A stretch of DNA of 8,957 nucleotides from JBHIBA01 sp046758845 (GCA_046758845.1 JBHIBA010000188.1:1-8957), one strand, 5' to 3'. Shown: positions 1 through 5,798, counted from the first letter of the stretch. Notes: generated from the sequence alone by a model not told the origin. Numbers and translations: made by a program.

Positions 1-50
1 TTCCCCCGGACCTGTGCGTGGAGATCGAGGCCATCGCCGTTCTTCCTTGA
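1..50 (+). CDS. RidA/YjgF-family protein, C-terminal end (partial)
   Basis: Only the last 15 codons and the TGA stop (48-50) are inside the window; the readable frame begins at base 3. The visible residues are PPDLCVEIEAIAVLP. The (V/I)EIEAIAV ending is typical of the final beta strand of RidA/YjgF/YER057c/UK114 proteins, which often hydrolyse reactive enamine/imine intermediates made by PLP enzymes. The catalytic arginine of true RidA lies just upstream of this stretch and cannot be checked, so a non-deaminase member of the superfamily is equally possible. The next gene starts 45 bases downstream on the same strand, so the two may be co-transcribed. The call rests on a very short match. Confidence 0.6.
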   Translation, partial: PPDLCVEIEAIAVLP

Positions 51-95
51 ACGTCCCAACGCCGGGCCACAAATAGGCTGTGAAAGGAGATTGCG

Positions 96-479
96 GTGGG
101 ACTGACGGTTTTGGAGATTGAGGTGGGAAATCCCGCCAATCCTGACGTCACCGAAAAGATCGAATTCTTGATCGACTCTGGGGCCATCTACTCCGTGGTT
201 CCAACCCCGATTTTGGAAAAACTGGGCATCAGACCTTTGGCAGAGCATCAGTTCCGTCTGGCAGATGGGTCGCGGATCGCACGAAAGAAGGGGGGAGCCC
301 TCTTCAAATATGAGGGCCGGATAGGCGTCGCGGATGTCATCTTCGGCGAAGAGGGGGACAGCGTCCTTCTGGGTGCTTTTACCCTCGAAGCCCTGGGTTT
401 GTCGCTTGATCCGTTGCGACGAGAGCTAAAGCCACTGCCCATGCTTCTTGCCCTCCTGCATGGAAGGGTGCAGGATTGA
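96..479 (+). CDS. Small retropepsin-like aspartic protease (clan AA)
   Basis: A 127-residue protein starting at GTG 96, with a good ribosome-binding site (AAAGGAGA, 83-90; AGGAG six bases before the start). The active-site motif of pepsin/retropepsin-fold proteases appears as FLIDSGA at residues 24-30, with Asp27 the predicted catalytic aspartate in a DSG version of the usual DTG. The second family signature is the hydrophobic LLGAFTLEALGL near residues 91-102, which matches the (I/V)LLG...Le.lGl strand-helix of this fold. A single domain of this size must dimerise to build an active site, as retroviral proteases do. There is no signal peptide or membrane segment, so it should be cytoplasmic. 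Substrate unknown. Stand-alone versions are scattered through bacterial genomes, mostly uncharacterised, and some may bind peptides without cutting them. It probably shares a transcript with the upstream RidA-like gene. Confidence 0.8.
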   Translation: MGLTVLEIEVGNPANPDVTEKIEFLIDSGAIYSVVPTPILEKLGIRPLAEHQFRLADGSRIARKKGGALFKYEGRIGVADVIFGEEGDSVLLGAFTLEALGLSLDPLRRELKPLPMLLALLHGRVQD

Positions 480-524
480 AAAAGAACAGGCGGACACGCA
501 CGAGGTGCGATTCTTTGCGAGAAA

Positions 525-547
525 CACTGGCGGACGAGCCGCCAGTG
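525..547. repeat. Perfect palindromic hairpin, REP-like
   Basis: CACTGGCGG (525-533) and CCGCCAGTG (539-547) form a perfect 9-bp stem with a 5-base loop (ACGAG). It sits in the 194-bp spacer between two convergent genes and has no T-tract on either side, which argues against a classical intrinsic terminator. A GGCACCCGG stretch follows it. A second small hairpin, CCCC-GCAA-GGGG, lies at 569-580. From memory, palindromes of this kind with this flank recur as dispersed repeats in some environmental bacterial genomes. Copy number cannot be tested from one window, so the REP label is inference. Confidence 0.5.
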
Positions 548-635
548 GCACCCGGCGGCTAACTTTGTCCCCGCAAGGGGTTTGCCCCAACCTCAGGCGG
601 CGGATTCATCTGCCGGGGTCCACTACAGAAGGTCT

Positions 636-658
636 CCCGCCGTCGGCTGCACGGCGGG
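636..658 (-). terminator. Possible terminator hairpin of the enoyl-CoA hydratase gene
   Basis: CCCGCCGT (636-643) and ACGGCGGG (651-658) form a perfect 8-bp GC-rich stem with a 7-base loop, starting 15 bases past the stop codon of the minus-strand hydratase gene. Position and stability fit transcript termination or 3'-end protection. Read on the minus strand, the bases after the stem (AGACCTTCTG) lack a real U-tract, so intrinsic termination is uncertain. It could also be part of a repeat cluster together with the hairpin at 525-547. Confidence 0.35.
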
Positions 659-673
659 GGGCTGTGCTCGTCT

Positions 674-1459
674 TTAGCGCCCTTTGAATCTCGGCGGGCG
701 CTTTTCCGCGAAGGCGCGAAGGGCTTCGTTGCGGTCCTCGGTCAAAAGCGTGACGTCGTAGGCCTCCTCCTCGATCTCCCATCCCTTCGACGGGGGAACC
801 CCCGCGCCTCGATCAATGGCCCGCTTGGCCTGCCGCAGCGAGACGGGGGCGTTCTTGGCCATCTCCTTCGCCAGATCGCGCGCGGCGGCTCCCGCCTGGC
901 CGGCCGGGACGACCCGGTTGGCGACGCCGAGGCGCTCGGCCTCCCGGGCGTTAATTCTACGGGCCGTGAAGATGAGCTCCTTGGCCCGGCTCACGCCGAT
1001 CCGCCGGGGCAGGGTCTGCGTGCCGCCCCCGCCGGGGATGATCCCCAGGCTGACTTCCGTCAGGCCGAAAACGGCCGTTTCGTCGGCGAGGATGATGTCG
1101 CAGGCCAAGGCGAGCTCGAAGCCTCCCCCCAAGGCATAGCCGTGGACGGCCGCGATCGTCGGTTTGGGAAACTCTGTGACCTTTCGGAACATAAGGATCA
1201 TCTCCTTGCGGAGCCGCTTGACGTCCGAAAGGGAGAGTTCCCTCCGTTCTTTGAGGTCCGCCCCCGCCGAAAAGGCCCGCTCTCCGGCTCCCTCGACGTA
1301 AGCCACCCAGACGTCGTTGTTCTTGGAGAGCTCATCCAGGGCGGCCGTCATCTGGCGGATGAAGTCCCAGTTGATGGCGTTCAGGGTTTTGGGACGATTC
1401 AGAAGGGTTCGGGCGATGCGGCCCTCGACGGTCACTTCGATGATCGACGAACCTGCCAT
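674..1459 (-). CDS. Enoyl-CoA hydratase/isomerase, AUH (methylglutaconyl-CoA hydratase)-like
   Basis: A full-length crotonase-fold protein of 261 residues. The CoA/oxyanion-hole segment AFSAGADLKER is at residues 62-72. The second signature ALGGGFELALACD is at 109-121, with Glu115. EVSLGIIPGGGGTQ is at 135-148, with Glu135. Glu115 and Glu135 match the two catalytic glutamates of true hydratases, so it should add water across a 2-enoyl-CoA double bond rather than only isomerise. The ERAFSAGADLKER, GGGGTQ-LPR, AKELIF-AR and EKRPPR-KG segments resemble human AUH, which hydrates 3-methylglutaconyl-CoA in leucine breakdown, more than short-chain ECHS1; substrate remains inferred. It is monocistronic: both neighbours lie on the other strand. 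The Shine-Dalgarno before the ATG is weak. No other leucine or fatty-acid degradation gene is visible nearby. Confidence 0.93.
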   Translation of the reverse strand: MAGSSIIEVTVEGRIARTLLNRPKTLNAINWDFIRQMTAALDELSKNNDVWVAYVEGAGERAFSAGADLKERRELSLSDVKRLRKEMILMFRKVTEFPKPTIAAVHGYALGGGFELALACDIILADETAVFGLTEVSLGIIPGGGGTQTLPRRIGVSRAKELIFTARRINAREAERLGVANRVVPAGQAGAAARDLAKEMAKNAPVSLRQAKRAIDRGAGVPPSKGWEIEEEAYDVTLLTEDRNEALRAFAEKRPPRFKGR

Positions 1460-1535
1460 CTCAAGAATTCTCGCGACCGGTGCAGCGCGCAGTGGACCGC
1501 GACTGTCTATTCATCGACCAACACAACTGTTCAGC

Positions 1536-1578
1536 CGCGGGCGAAAGCCCGCGCGAGCCACGGCTCAGGCTCGCCCGC
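1536..1578. repeat. Structured intergenic element with alternative pairings
   Basis: CGCGGGC (1536-1542) and GCCCGCG (1547-1553) close a perfect 7-bp stem on a GAAA tetraloop. CGAGCC (1554-1559) can pair with GGCTCG (1568-1573). GCGGGCGA (1537-1544) can also pair with TCGCCCGC (1571-1578) over 8 bp, which would exclude the other two hairpins. It lies between the divergent hydratase and cupin genes, so it would fall in a 5' leader of one of them if transcribed. It could be a dispersed REP-like palindrome or a leader structure; nothing here decides between them. Confidence 0.4.
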
Positions 1579-1638
1579 CCAATTCCCCGCTGTGCAGGAC
1601 ACCCGGGCCACCGGCGAGGCCCGGTGCGATCTGTCGAG

Positions 1639-1645
1639 TATTATA
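1639..1645. promoter_or_regulatory. Possible -10 element between divergent genes
   Basis: The heptamer TATTATA reads as TATTAT (1639-1644) on the plus strand, facing the cupin gene, and as a perfect TATAAT (1645-1640) on the minus strand, facing the hydratase gene. It is the most AT-rich spot in an otherwise GC-rich intergenic region. Neither direction has a recognisable -35 hexamer at 16-18 bases. If the minus-strand reading is used, the structured element at 1536-1578 would lie in the hydratase leader. Weak call. Confidence 0.25.
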
Positions 1646-1689
1646 GGGGAAGTTTGCGCCGGGTTTGGACCCATCCAGTGAACCGCATG

Positions 1690-1696
1690 AGGAAGG
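1690..1696 (+). promoter_or_regulatory. Ribosome-binding site deciding the cupin start
   Basis: AGGAAGG lies just before ATG 1699, with the AGGA core five bases from it. The in-frame ATG at 1687 has no purine-rich sequence upstream, so 1699 is preferred. Confidence 0.55.
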
Positions 1697-1698
1697 CG

Positions 1699-2055
1699 AT
1701 GAGCATCGACCGCTACGTCTATGACGAAAAGGATGTGCCCACATACGTGCCCGTCGGCCATACCGGGACCGTCAACCGCCGGTTGATCGGCGCGGCCAAG
1801 AACTTCCATCTCGTAATGGGGACACTGGAAAAGGGGGCGGAAGCCAAACGCCATTCCCATCCAGACCTCGAACAGGGGATGTACGTCCTGCAGGGGAGGG
1901 CCCTCATCGAGATCGGCGGGGAAGGCAAGGAGGTCGGGCCGGGGGGCGTCGTCTTCTTGCCGGCGGGCCTGCCGCACCGGGTGGAGGCGTTGAGCGAAGA
2001 GCCAACGCGGCTCCTCATCGTTTATTCTCCGCCCCTGAAGGCCCATCCTGAGTAG
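1699..2055 (+). CDS. Small single-domain cupin protein
   Basis: A 118-residue protein that is essentially one cupin beta-barrel. Motif 1 runs from G46 through His52-x-His54 to Gly66; the usual metal-binding Glu position is occupied by Gln59 with Glu58 beside it, a variation I recall from other small HxH...EQ cupins. Motif 2 is intact: G82-x5-P88-x-G90-x2-His93. His52, His54, Gln59 (or Glu58) and His93 would bind a divalent metal. Small cupins of this type include isomerases, dioxygenases and sensors, and the sequence does not say which. There is no signal peptide. Its last 41 bases (2015-2055) overlap the 3' end of the convergent hydrolase gene. The start at 1699 was chosen from the ribosome-binding site. 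Confidence 0.88.
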   Translation: MSIDRYVYDEKDVPTYVPVGHTGTVNRRLIGAAKNFHLVMGTLEKGAEAKRHSHPDLEQGMYVLQGRALIEIGGEGKEVGPGGVVFLPAGLPHRVEALSEEPTRLLIVYSPPLKAHPE

Positions 2056-2941
2056 CCGAGGGATTCCCGCCGTCCGAGAACAGGTGTTCGACGAAGGTCT
2101 TGAGACGAAGGAAGTAGGGCTCTCCTCCGCTTACATAGGTGTCGTTGTGGTCGGCCCCTTTGATGACGTAGAAGTCCTTGGGCTCCGGCGCGGCCTGAAA
2201 GACGGCTTTCCCCATGCGAAGGGGTACGATTGCGTCTCGGTCTCCATGAAGGATGAGGACCGGCGCACGGATTTTCGTGATTTTGGAAAGGGTGTCGTAC
2301 TTGGTCTTCAGCAAGGGGCCCAAAGGCAAAAAATAGTGATGTCTCGCCATATCCGCGATGGAGGTGAAAGGGGATTCCAGGATCAATCCTGCCGGGGGCT
2401 GGCGCAACGCCTCTTCCACGGCCACCGAACCCCCGAGGGACCGGCCGAAGAGGACGAGCCGACCGGCGTCCACGTCCTTTCGGGAAAGAAGGTAGCGGAC
2501 CGCGCCCTCGGCGTCGCGATACGTTCCCTCCTCCGAGGTGGAACCCTCGCTCAGGCCGTATCCCCTGTAATCGAAGATGAAGATGCTCGCCCGGACCTTT
2601 TCCCGCAGGACGGCGATGTTCTCTACGCGGTGGCTGAGGTTTCCCCCGTTTCCGTGGAACCAGACGAGTGTGGGCGCCGGAGGGGAGGACGACTCGCCGT
2701 TCCCCTCCCGTGCGGGAACGAACCAGCCGTGGAGGCTCACCCCGTCGGCGGCCGCAAAGCGAACCTCCTCAAAGGGGACGCCGAGCGCGGCGGGCGTGAG
2801 GAAGATCTCCCGCGTGGGAAAGTAGATGAAGAAGTGTTCGAAACGCGTACCGCAACCTCCCAGCATCACCCAGAACGTAGCGACGATGACCGGAACGGAC
2901 AATCTCCTGATCGGAATGGGGTTCCGCCATCCGGCGCGCAT
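2015..2941 (-). CDS. Lipid-anchored alpha/beta hydrolase (serine hydrolase, Bem46/ABHD-like)
   Basis: A predicted lipoprotein serine hydrolase of 308 residues. From ATG 2941 the N-terminus has four arginines, a hydrophobic stretch (about residues 14-27) and the lipobox LGGC with Cys30 as the lipidated residue. An in-frame ATG at 3019 would add 26 charged residues before this signal, so the shorter form is preferred although its Shine-Dalgarno is poor. The catalytic domain shows the oxyanion-hole motif HGNGGN (96-101), DYRGYGLS (124-131), the nucleophile elbow GRSLGG with Ser168, Asp236 in HGDRDAIVP and His265 in GADHND: a complete triad. These features match the Bem46/ABHD13-type family of esterases, thioesterases and acyl hydrolases. 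The residue after the cysteine is Gly rather than Asp, which by the E. coli sorting rule favours the outer membrane. Substrate unknown. It overlaps the cupin gene tail to tail by 41 bp. Confidence 0.9.
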   Translation of the reverse strand: MRAGWRNPIPIRRLSVPVIVATFWVMLGGCGTRFEHFFIYFPTREIFLTPAALGVPFEEVRFAAADGVSLHGWFVPAREGNGESSSPPAPTLVWFHGNGGNLSHRVENIAVLREKVRASIFIFDYRGYGLSEGSTSEEGTYRDAEGAVRYLLSRKDVDAGRLVLFGRSLGGSVAVEEALRQPPAGLILESPFTSIADMARHHYFLPLGPLLKTKYDTLSKITKIRAPVLILHGDRDAIVPLRMGKAVFQAAPEPKDFYVIKGADHNDTYVSGGEPYFLRLKTFVEHLFSDGGNPSATQDGPSGAENKR

Positions 2942-3061
2942 ACCGAGACCCGAAAATGAGAAATGGTCCACCCTCTCCAGGGGCCGGCGAGCAATTCGTC
3001 CTTCCCCCCGGGAACCCATTCCATCTCTATATTACCCGCAATTGGCGCGGGCACGGGTGAA

Positions 3062-3090
3062 TTGCTTTCCCGTTGCGCCGGACCTATTCT
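3062..3090 (+). promoter_or_regulatory. Candidate sigma70-type promoter of the five-gene + strand run
   Basis: TTGCTT (3062-3067) and TATTCT (3085-3090) are separated by exactly 17 bases, in the gap between the divergent hydrolase and SRPBCC genes. The hexamers match the consensus at 3 and 4 of 6 positions. A start of transcription near 3097 would leave a leader of about 40 bases before TTG 3136. Confidence 0.3.
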
Positions 3091-3120
3091 GCTAAAAGAT
3101 GTAAGGCGACCTGGCTTGAT

Positions 3121-3127
3121 GGAAGGA
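3121..3127 (+). promoter_or_regulatory. Ribosome-binding site deciding the SRPBCC start
   Basis: GGAAGGA ends eight bases before TTG 3136. The in-frame ATG at 3073 would place this site inside the coding region and add 21 residues unlike the family's usual N-terminus. Confidence 0.5.
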
Positions 3128-3135
3128 ACGGGAAA

Positions 3136-3684
3136 TTGGCTCGGCTCACCGTCCGCAGGGTGATTCCGGCAAGGCCCGAAGATCTCTGGAAGCGGCTCGA
3201 GGGCGGCTCGCTTGCCGGGCGCTGGGTGGCCCCGGCGCAAGGGGAGGGGAACCATCCGCTCATGGCGGGCGACATCGGAGCCCCTTGGCGGGAGAGGTTT
3301 CTGATTGGACCCTTTCCCTTTGAGGTCTCGGCGAGGTGGGCCGAACGCCATCCGCCCGAACGCAGCCTTTGCCTCCTGGATGGCCCCTGGGGCCTGAGGA
3401 TTGCGGAGGAGTTGCGGTTGGAGCCCGTCGCGGCCGGGACGGCCCTCGCCCTGACGATGGACTACTCGCTGGGGAAGGGGCGGCTGGGGGAGTGGCTGGA
3501 CCGCCTCTGGGTGTCGGGCTGGGTCTCAAGTCGCTTACGTCGCGGCCTCTCAGGGCTGGAAGAGGGGTACAAGCGCCCCGAGGAGGGGGACGGTCCGGAG
3601 GTCGGCGCGATGGTTCATCTGGAACGCCCGGAGGACCGGCCCTGGGGGCTCGACGAAAGAAGGATGCCGGGGCCTCGGGTCTGA
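3136..3684 (+). CDS. SRPBCC (START/polyketide cyclase-like) family protein
   Basis: A 182-residue protein when read from TTG 3136. It opens with a beta strand and the helix V-IPARPEDLWKRLEG, the standard beginning of SRPBCC (Bet v1-like) domains, where a strand is followed by 'p.e.vW..l'. A middle of alternating strands follows, including FEVSARWAER, and then the strand TALALTMDYSLG at about residues 123-134. A basic, leucine-rich long helix (about 143-170) ends the domain, as in this helix-grip fold. Such proteins bind hydrophobic ligands or act as cyclases or aromatase-like enzymes; no catalytic motif is diagnostic here. The last 15 or so residues are proline- and arginine-rich and probably disordered. 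It leads a run of five same-strand genes, with 66 bases before the LmbE gene. The start is non-ATG but well supported by the ribosome-binding site and by where the domain begins. Confidence 0.62.
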   Translation: MARLTVRRVIPARPEDLWKRLEGGSLAGRWVAPAQGEGNHPLMAGDIGAPWRERFLIGPFPFEVSARWAERHPPERSLCLLDGPWGLRIAEELRLEPVAAGTALALTMDYSLGKGRLGEWLDRLWVSGWVSSRLRRGLSGLEEGYKRPEEGDGPEVGAMVHLERPEDRPWGLDERRMPGPRV

Positions 3685-3750
3685 ACAGGAGCGGTTGAGA
3701 GGCCCACAATTTGATCCGTCCGTTTCCAGGTTCACGCGGGAGCTGACTCG

Positions 3751-4464
3751 GTGCAGGACGGCTTCGATTACAATCGCCTGCTCGTGATCGCGGCTCACCC
3801 GGACGACGTTGATTTCACCGTCGCCGGGACGGTCGCCTTGTGGACGCGCGCCAAGAAGGTCGTGGGGTACTGCATCGCGACCAGTGGGGAGAAGGGCTTT
3901 GACGAGGACCTCCCTTTGGAGGAGCGGGTCCGCATCCGCGAGCAGGAGCAGCGGGCCGCGGCGCAAGAGCTCGGCGTGGAGGAGGTTTTCTTCCTTCGCA
4001 AGCCGGACGGGGAGTTGAAAAACAACCTGGACCTGCAAAAAGACATCGTCGCGGTCATTCGTAAGTTCAGACCCGATGTCGTGATCACAGGAGATCCGGG
4101 CTCGAGCAGGTTCGACAACTTCTACGGATTCCATCGGGATCACCGGGCCATTGCAGAAGCGGCGTACGACTCCATCTATCCAGCGGCCGGCAACCGCTTC
4201 TACTTTCCCGAATTGCTGGCGTCGGGCCTTGCGCCCCACGAAGTGAAAGAGGCCTTCTTCGGCCCTTCCATCTCGCCGGACTATTATGTGGACATCAGCG
4301 AGACCTTCGATCTCAAGATGAAGGCGCTCCGTTGCCACAGAAGCCAGGTCTCCGGCGAAGACCGGTTGGAGGAAGTCATGAGGGAGTGGGCCGGCAAAAT
4401 CGGACAGCCCAAGGGCATCGCCATGGCCGAAGCCTTCCGGAGGATGAAAAACCCCGATGTCTGA
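3751..4464 (+). CDS. PIG-L/LmbE family zinc-dependent deacetylase
   Basis: A 237-residue protein of normal length for the family. The defining motif AHPDDVDF is at residues 15-22: His16 and Asp19 are expected zinc ligands and Asp18 the general base, as in MshB. The glutamate that usually ends AHPDD-x-E is Asp21 here, a conservative change. The second motif is HRDH (128-131), with His131 the third zinc ligand. Further family marks are TSGEKG (44-49), REQEQRAAA (63-71) and KALRCHRSQV near the C-terminus. Members remove acetyl groups from N-acetylglucosamine-type substrates (MshB, BshB, PIG-L) or cut amides of thiol conjugates (Mca, Bca). The form seen here is a general one, so the substrate is open. 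Start GTG 3751 follows GGGAG with an 8-base gap. Its stop overlaps the next gene by 8 bp. Confidence 0.9.
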   Translation: MQDGFDYNRLLVIAAHPDDVDFTVAGTVALWTRAKKVVGYCIATSGEKGFDEDLPLEERVRIREQEQRAAAQELGVEEVFFLRKPDGELKNNLDLQKDIVAVIRKFRPDVVITGDPGSSRFDNFYGFHRDHRAIAEAAYDSIYPAAGNRFYFPELLASGLAPHEVKEAFFGPSISPDYYVDISETFDLKMKALRCHRSQVSGEDRLEEVMREWAGKIGQPKGIAMAEAFRRMKNPDV

Positions 4465-5185
4465 GCCCGTCAAACCGGGGAGAGGACCTTCGGCCGAGGA
4501 GGCGCTGGGTTCAACGCTCTTTCCGAACTATCCCCGAATCGCCGATTGGTACGCCCGGGAGGTGGAGGGTCTCTCCGAGGCCCAATTGGATTTCGATGAC
4601 GACCGGGAAGAGTGGATGAAATGGAGCATCCGCCGGCAGGTCAGCCATGCCGCGTACGCCCACTTCCACTGGCTTGTCCTGCGATGGGCGCCGCAGGTGT
4701 TCCGTTCCGGGGATCCGGTGCCGGAGTTGGACGCCGAGGCCGTCGCCCGATACGACCGCTGTTTTGATGAGGAGACCCACCGGTCTATGGACCTCCTTCT
4801 TTCGCGACTGCGGGAAGGCGTGGGCATGGTGAACCTCATCCTGGGCCGGGAAACCGTGGGGGAGATGCGGCGCAAGGAAGTGGACCGGGTGGTCGAGCCG
4901 GGGGCGCGCTACCCGTCGGGGGACTCCGTCCTCGATTTCTGGCGGGCGGCTGCGCGGGTCAATCCCGGCATCCGGGCCGACGTCCGGGACAACCCGGCCG
5001 AGCCGGACCGGTTCTGGATCAATCTGGTTGGGATGGTCCGGCAGCTCTACTTCGAATGTCTCCTTCACCTGCATACCATTCAACGCTTGAAGCGGGCGCA
5101 GGGCCTGGCGGCTGTGGTTCAGATCCCAAGGGAGGGCTACTTGCTCCTTCCGGAATTTTCCGGGGACCCTGAAATGTCTGCTTAG
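4457..5185 (+). CDS. DinB-like four-helix protein, possible metal-dependent transferase
   Basis: A 242-residue protein. The segment VEGLSEAQLDF (36-46) followed by WMKWSIRRQVSHAAYAHFHW (53-72) closely resembles the start of DinB/YfiT-like domains, where 'WS...v.H' gives the first metal-binding histidine (here probably His64). The late helix CLLHLHTIQRLKR (201-213) supplies His204 and His206, but the usual HxxxH spacing of the second and third ligands is not clear. DinB-fold proteins include bacillithiol and mycothiol S-transferases and the mycothiol-dependent maleylpyruvate isomerase, along with many uncharacterised members. The sequence is longer than a minimal DinB domain (about 150-170 residues), with a less familiar middle (about 120-180). 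The ATG lies within the last codons of the LmbE gene (ATGTCTGA overlap), so translation is probably coupled and the two products may act together. Confidence 0.6.
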   Translation: MSEPVKPGRGPSAEEALGSTLFPNYPRIADWYAREVEGLSEAQLDFDDDREEWMKWSIRRQVSHAAYAHFHWLVLRWAPQVFRSGDPVPELDAEAVARYDRCFDEETHRSMDLLLSRLREGVGMVNLILGRETVGEMRRKEVDRVVEPGARYPSGDSVLDFWRAAARVNPGIRADVRDNPAEPDRFWINLVGMVRQLYFECLLHLHTIQRLKRAQGLAAVVQIPREGYLLLPEFSGDPEMSA

Positions 5186-5196
5186 CATATCCGATG

Positions 5197-5204
5197 AGGA
5201 GGAA
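5197..5204 (+). promoter_or_regulatory. Ribosome-binding site of the unknown lipoprotein gene
   Basis: AGGAGGAA lies just before ATG 5211, with the AGGAGG core eight bases from it. It fixes that start and marks the gene as genuinely translated despite having no recognisable family. Confidence 0.6.
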
Positions 5205-5210
5205 CAGGGG

Positions 5211-5738
5211 ATGAAGGCCGGACGGCTCGACCGGCGTTGGGCTGGGGCGCTGGGGATTCTTTTGGGGCTGTGGTCGTGCGCCGCTCCCCAGAAGCCGCTT
5301 TCTCCCTTCGAGACGTTGCTCTCCAGTCTGATGGACGTCCCCTACCGGGCCACGCTGGTTTACGCCCGCACGCAAGACAGTTCGTACCCCTTGGCCGTCA
5401 TCCTCGATCCCCACGGCGGAGCCCGGCTCTCCATCCTTCCGTTATCTTATCTTGAATTCGAAACGGAAGACCTGGGAGAGTCCAACCGAAAAGACCTGAT
5501 CGCCCAGTTTGAGGGGATGGAGAGCCGAGAGTTCGGGGGCCGGCAGCTCCGTTACATTGGACGATTCTCGACGTGGAAGGTGCGCCCGATCGTCCGGTAC
5601 GGCGCGTCCATCGGGCATGTGATAAGTGTGGACCCGCGGCTGCGTTTTGAGCTTCGGACCGGGACGTCCGGGCGTGTCTTTTCCTTGGTCCTCCGACCCT
5701 CGCAAGCCTTTCTGGATGAGGTGAGGGAAGAGGAGTAG
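5211..5738 (+). CDS. Predicted lipoprotein of unknown function
   Basis: I do not recognise this 175-residue protein. The N-terminus has a basic n-region (K2, R5, R8, R9), a hydrophobic core (about 10-21) and Cys23 preceded by Leu-Trp-Ser. That is lipobox-like, although Trp at -2 is unusual. AAPQKPLSPFETLL follows, a typical linker after lipidation, with Ala at +2 favouring the outer membrane. The mature part is mostly short strands (YRATLVYARTQ, YPLAVILDPHGG, RLSILPLSYLEFET), suggesting a small beta-rich domain. There are no further cysteines and no catalytic motif. It starts 25 bases after the DinB-like gene with a strong ribosome-binding site, so it is probably in the same operon. The next gene begins about 60 bases later. 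Confidence 0.75.
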   Translation: MKAGRLDRRWAGALGILLGLWSCAAPQKPLSPFETLLSSLMDVPYRATLVYARTQDSSYPLAVILDPHGGARLSILPLSYLEFETEDLGESNRKDLIAQFEGMESREFGGRQLRYIGRFSTWKVRPIVRYGASIGHVISVDPRLRFELRTGTSGRVFSLVLRPSQAFLDEVREEE

Positions 5739-5788
5739 ACCGCCCGTCCGGGTTACCTGCCTTTCCTGGCGGGGTCGGCCGCGGTGGG

Positions 5789-5793
5789 GGAGG
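5789..5793 (+). promoter_or_regulatory. Ribosome-binding site deciding the LLM oxidoreductase start
   Basis: GGAGG within a purine-rich run (5786-5796) ends five bases before TTG 5799. The in-frame GTG at 5784 has no good site upstream, so TTG 5799 is preferred, though only by a modest margin. Confidence 0.4.
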
Positions 5794-5798
5794 GAACC

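Noticed and set aside
1531..2046. A 171-codon minus-strand open frame opposite the cupin
   Set aside because: The sense frame carries cupin motif 2 intact and most of motif 1. The antisense translation is low-complexity and unlike any family.
2084..2959. A 291-codon plus-strand open frame opposite the hydrolase gene
   Set aside because: It is antisense to a gene with a full catalytic triad and lipoprotein signal, and its translation shows no family motif. It is a by-product of GC-rich codon use.
3019..3019. Upstream ATG (3019) as the start of the hydrolase
   Set aside because: It would place about 26 mostly charged residues before an otherwise ideal lipoprotein signal peptide that begins at 2941.
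3550..4473. A 307-codon minus-strand open frame opposite the LmbE gene
   Set aside because: Antisense to clear PIG-L motifs. Its product is a mirror of the sense codons with no recognisable domain.
4511..5188. A 225-codon minus-strand open frame opposite the DinB-like gene
   Set aside because: The sense frame has the DinB start motif and is coupled to the LmbE gene. The antisense product has no motif and no ribosome-binding site that I can see.
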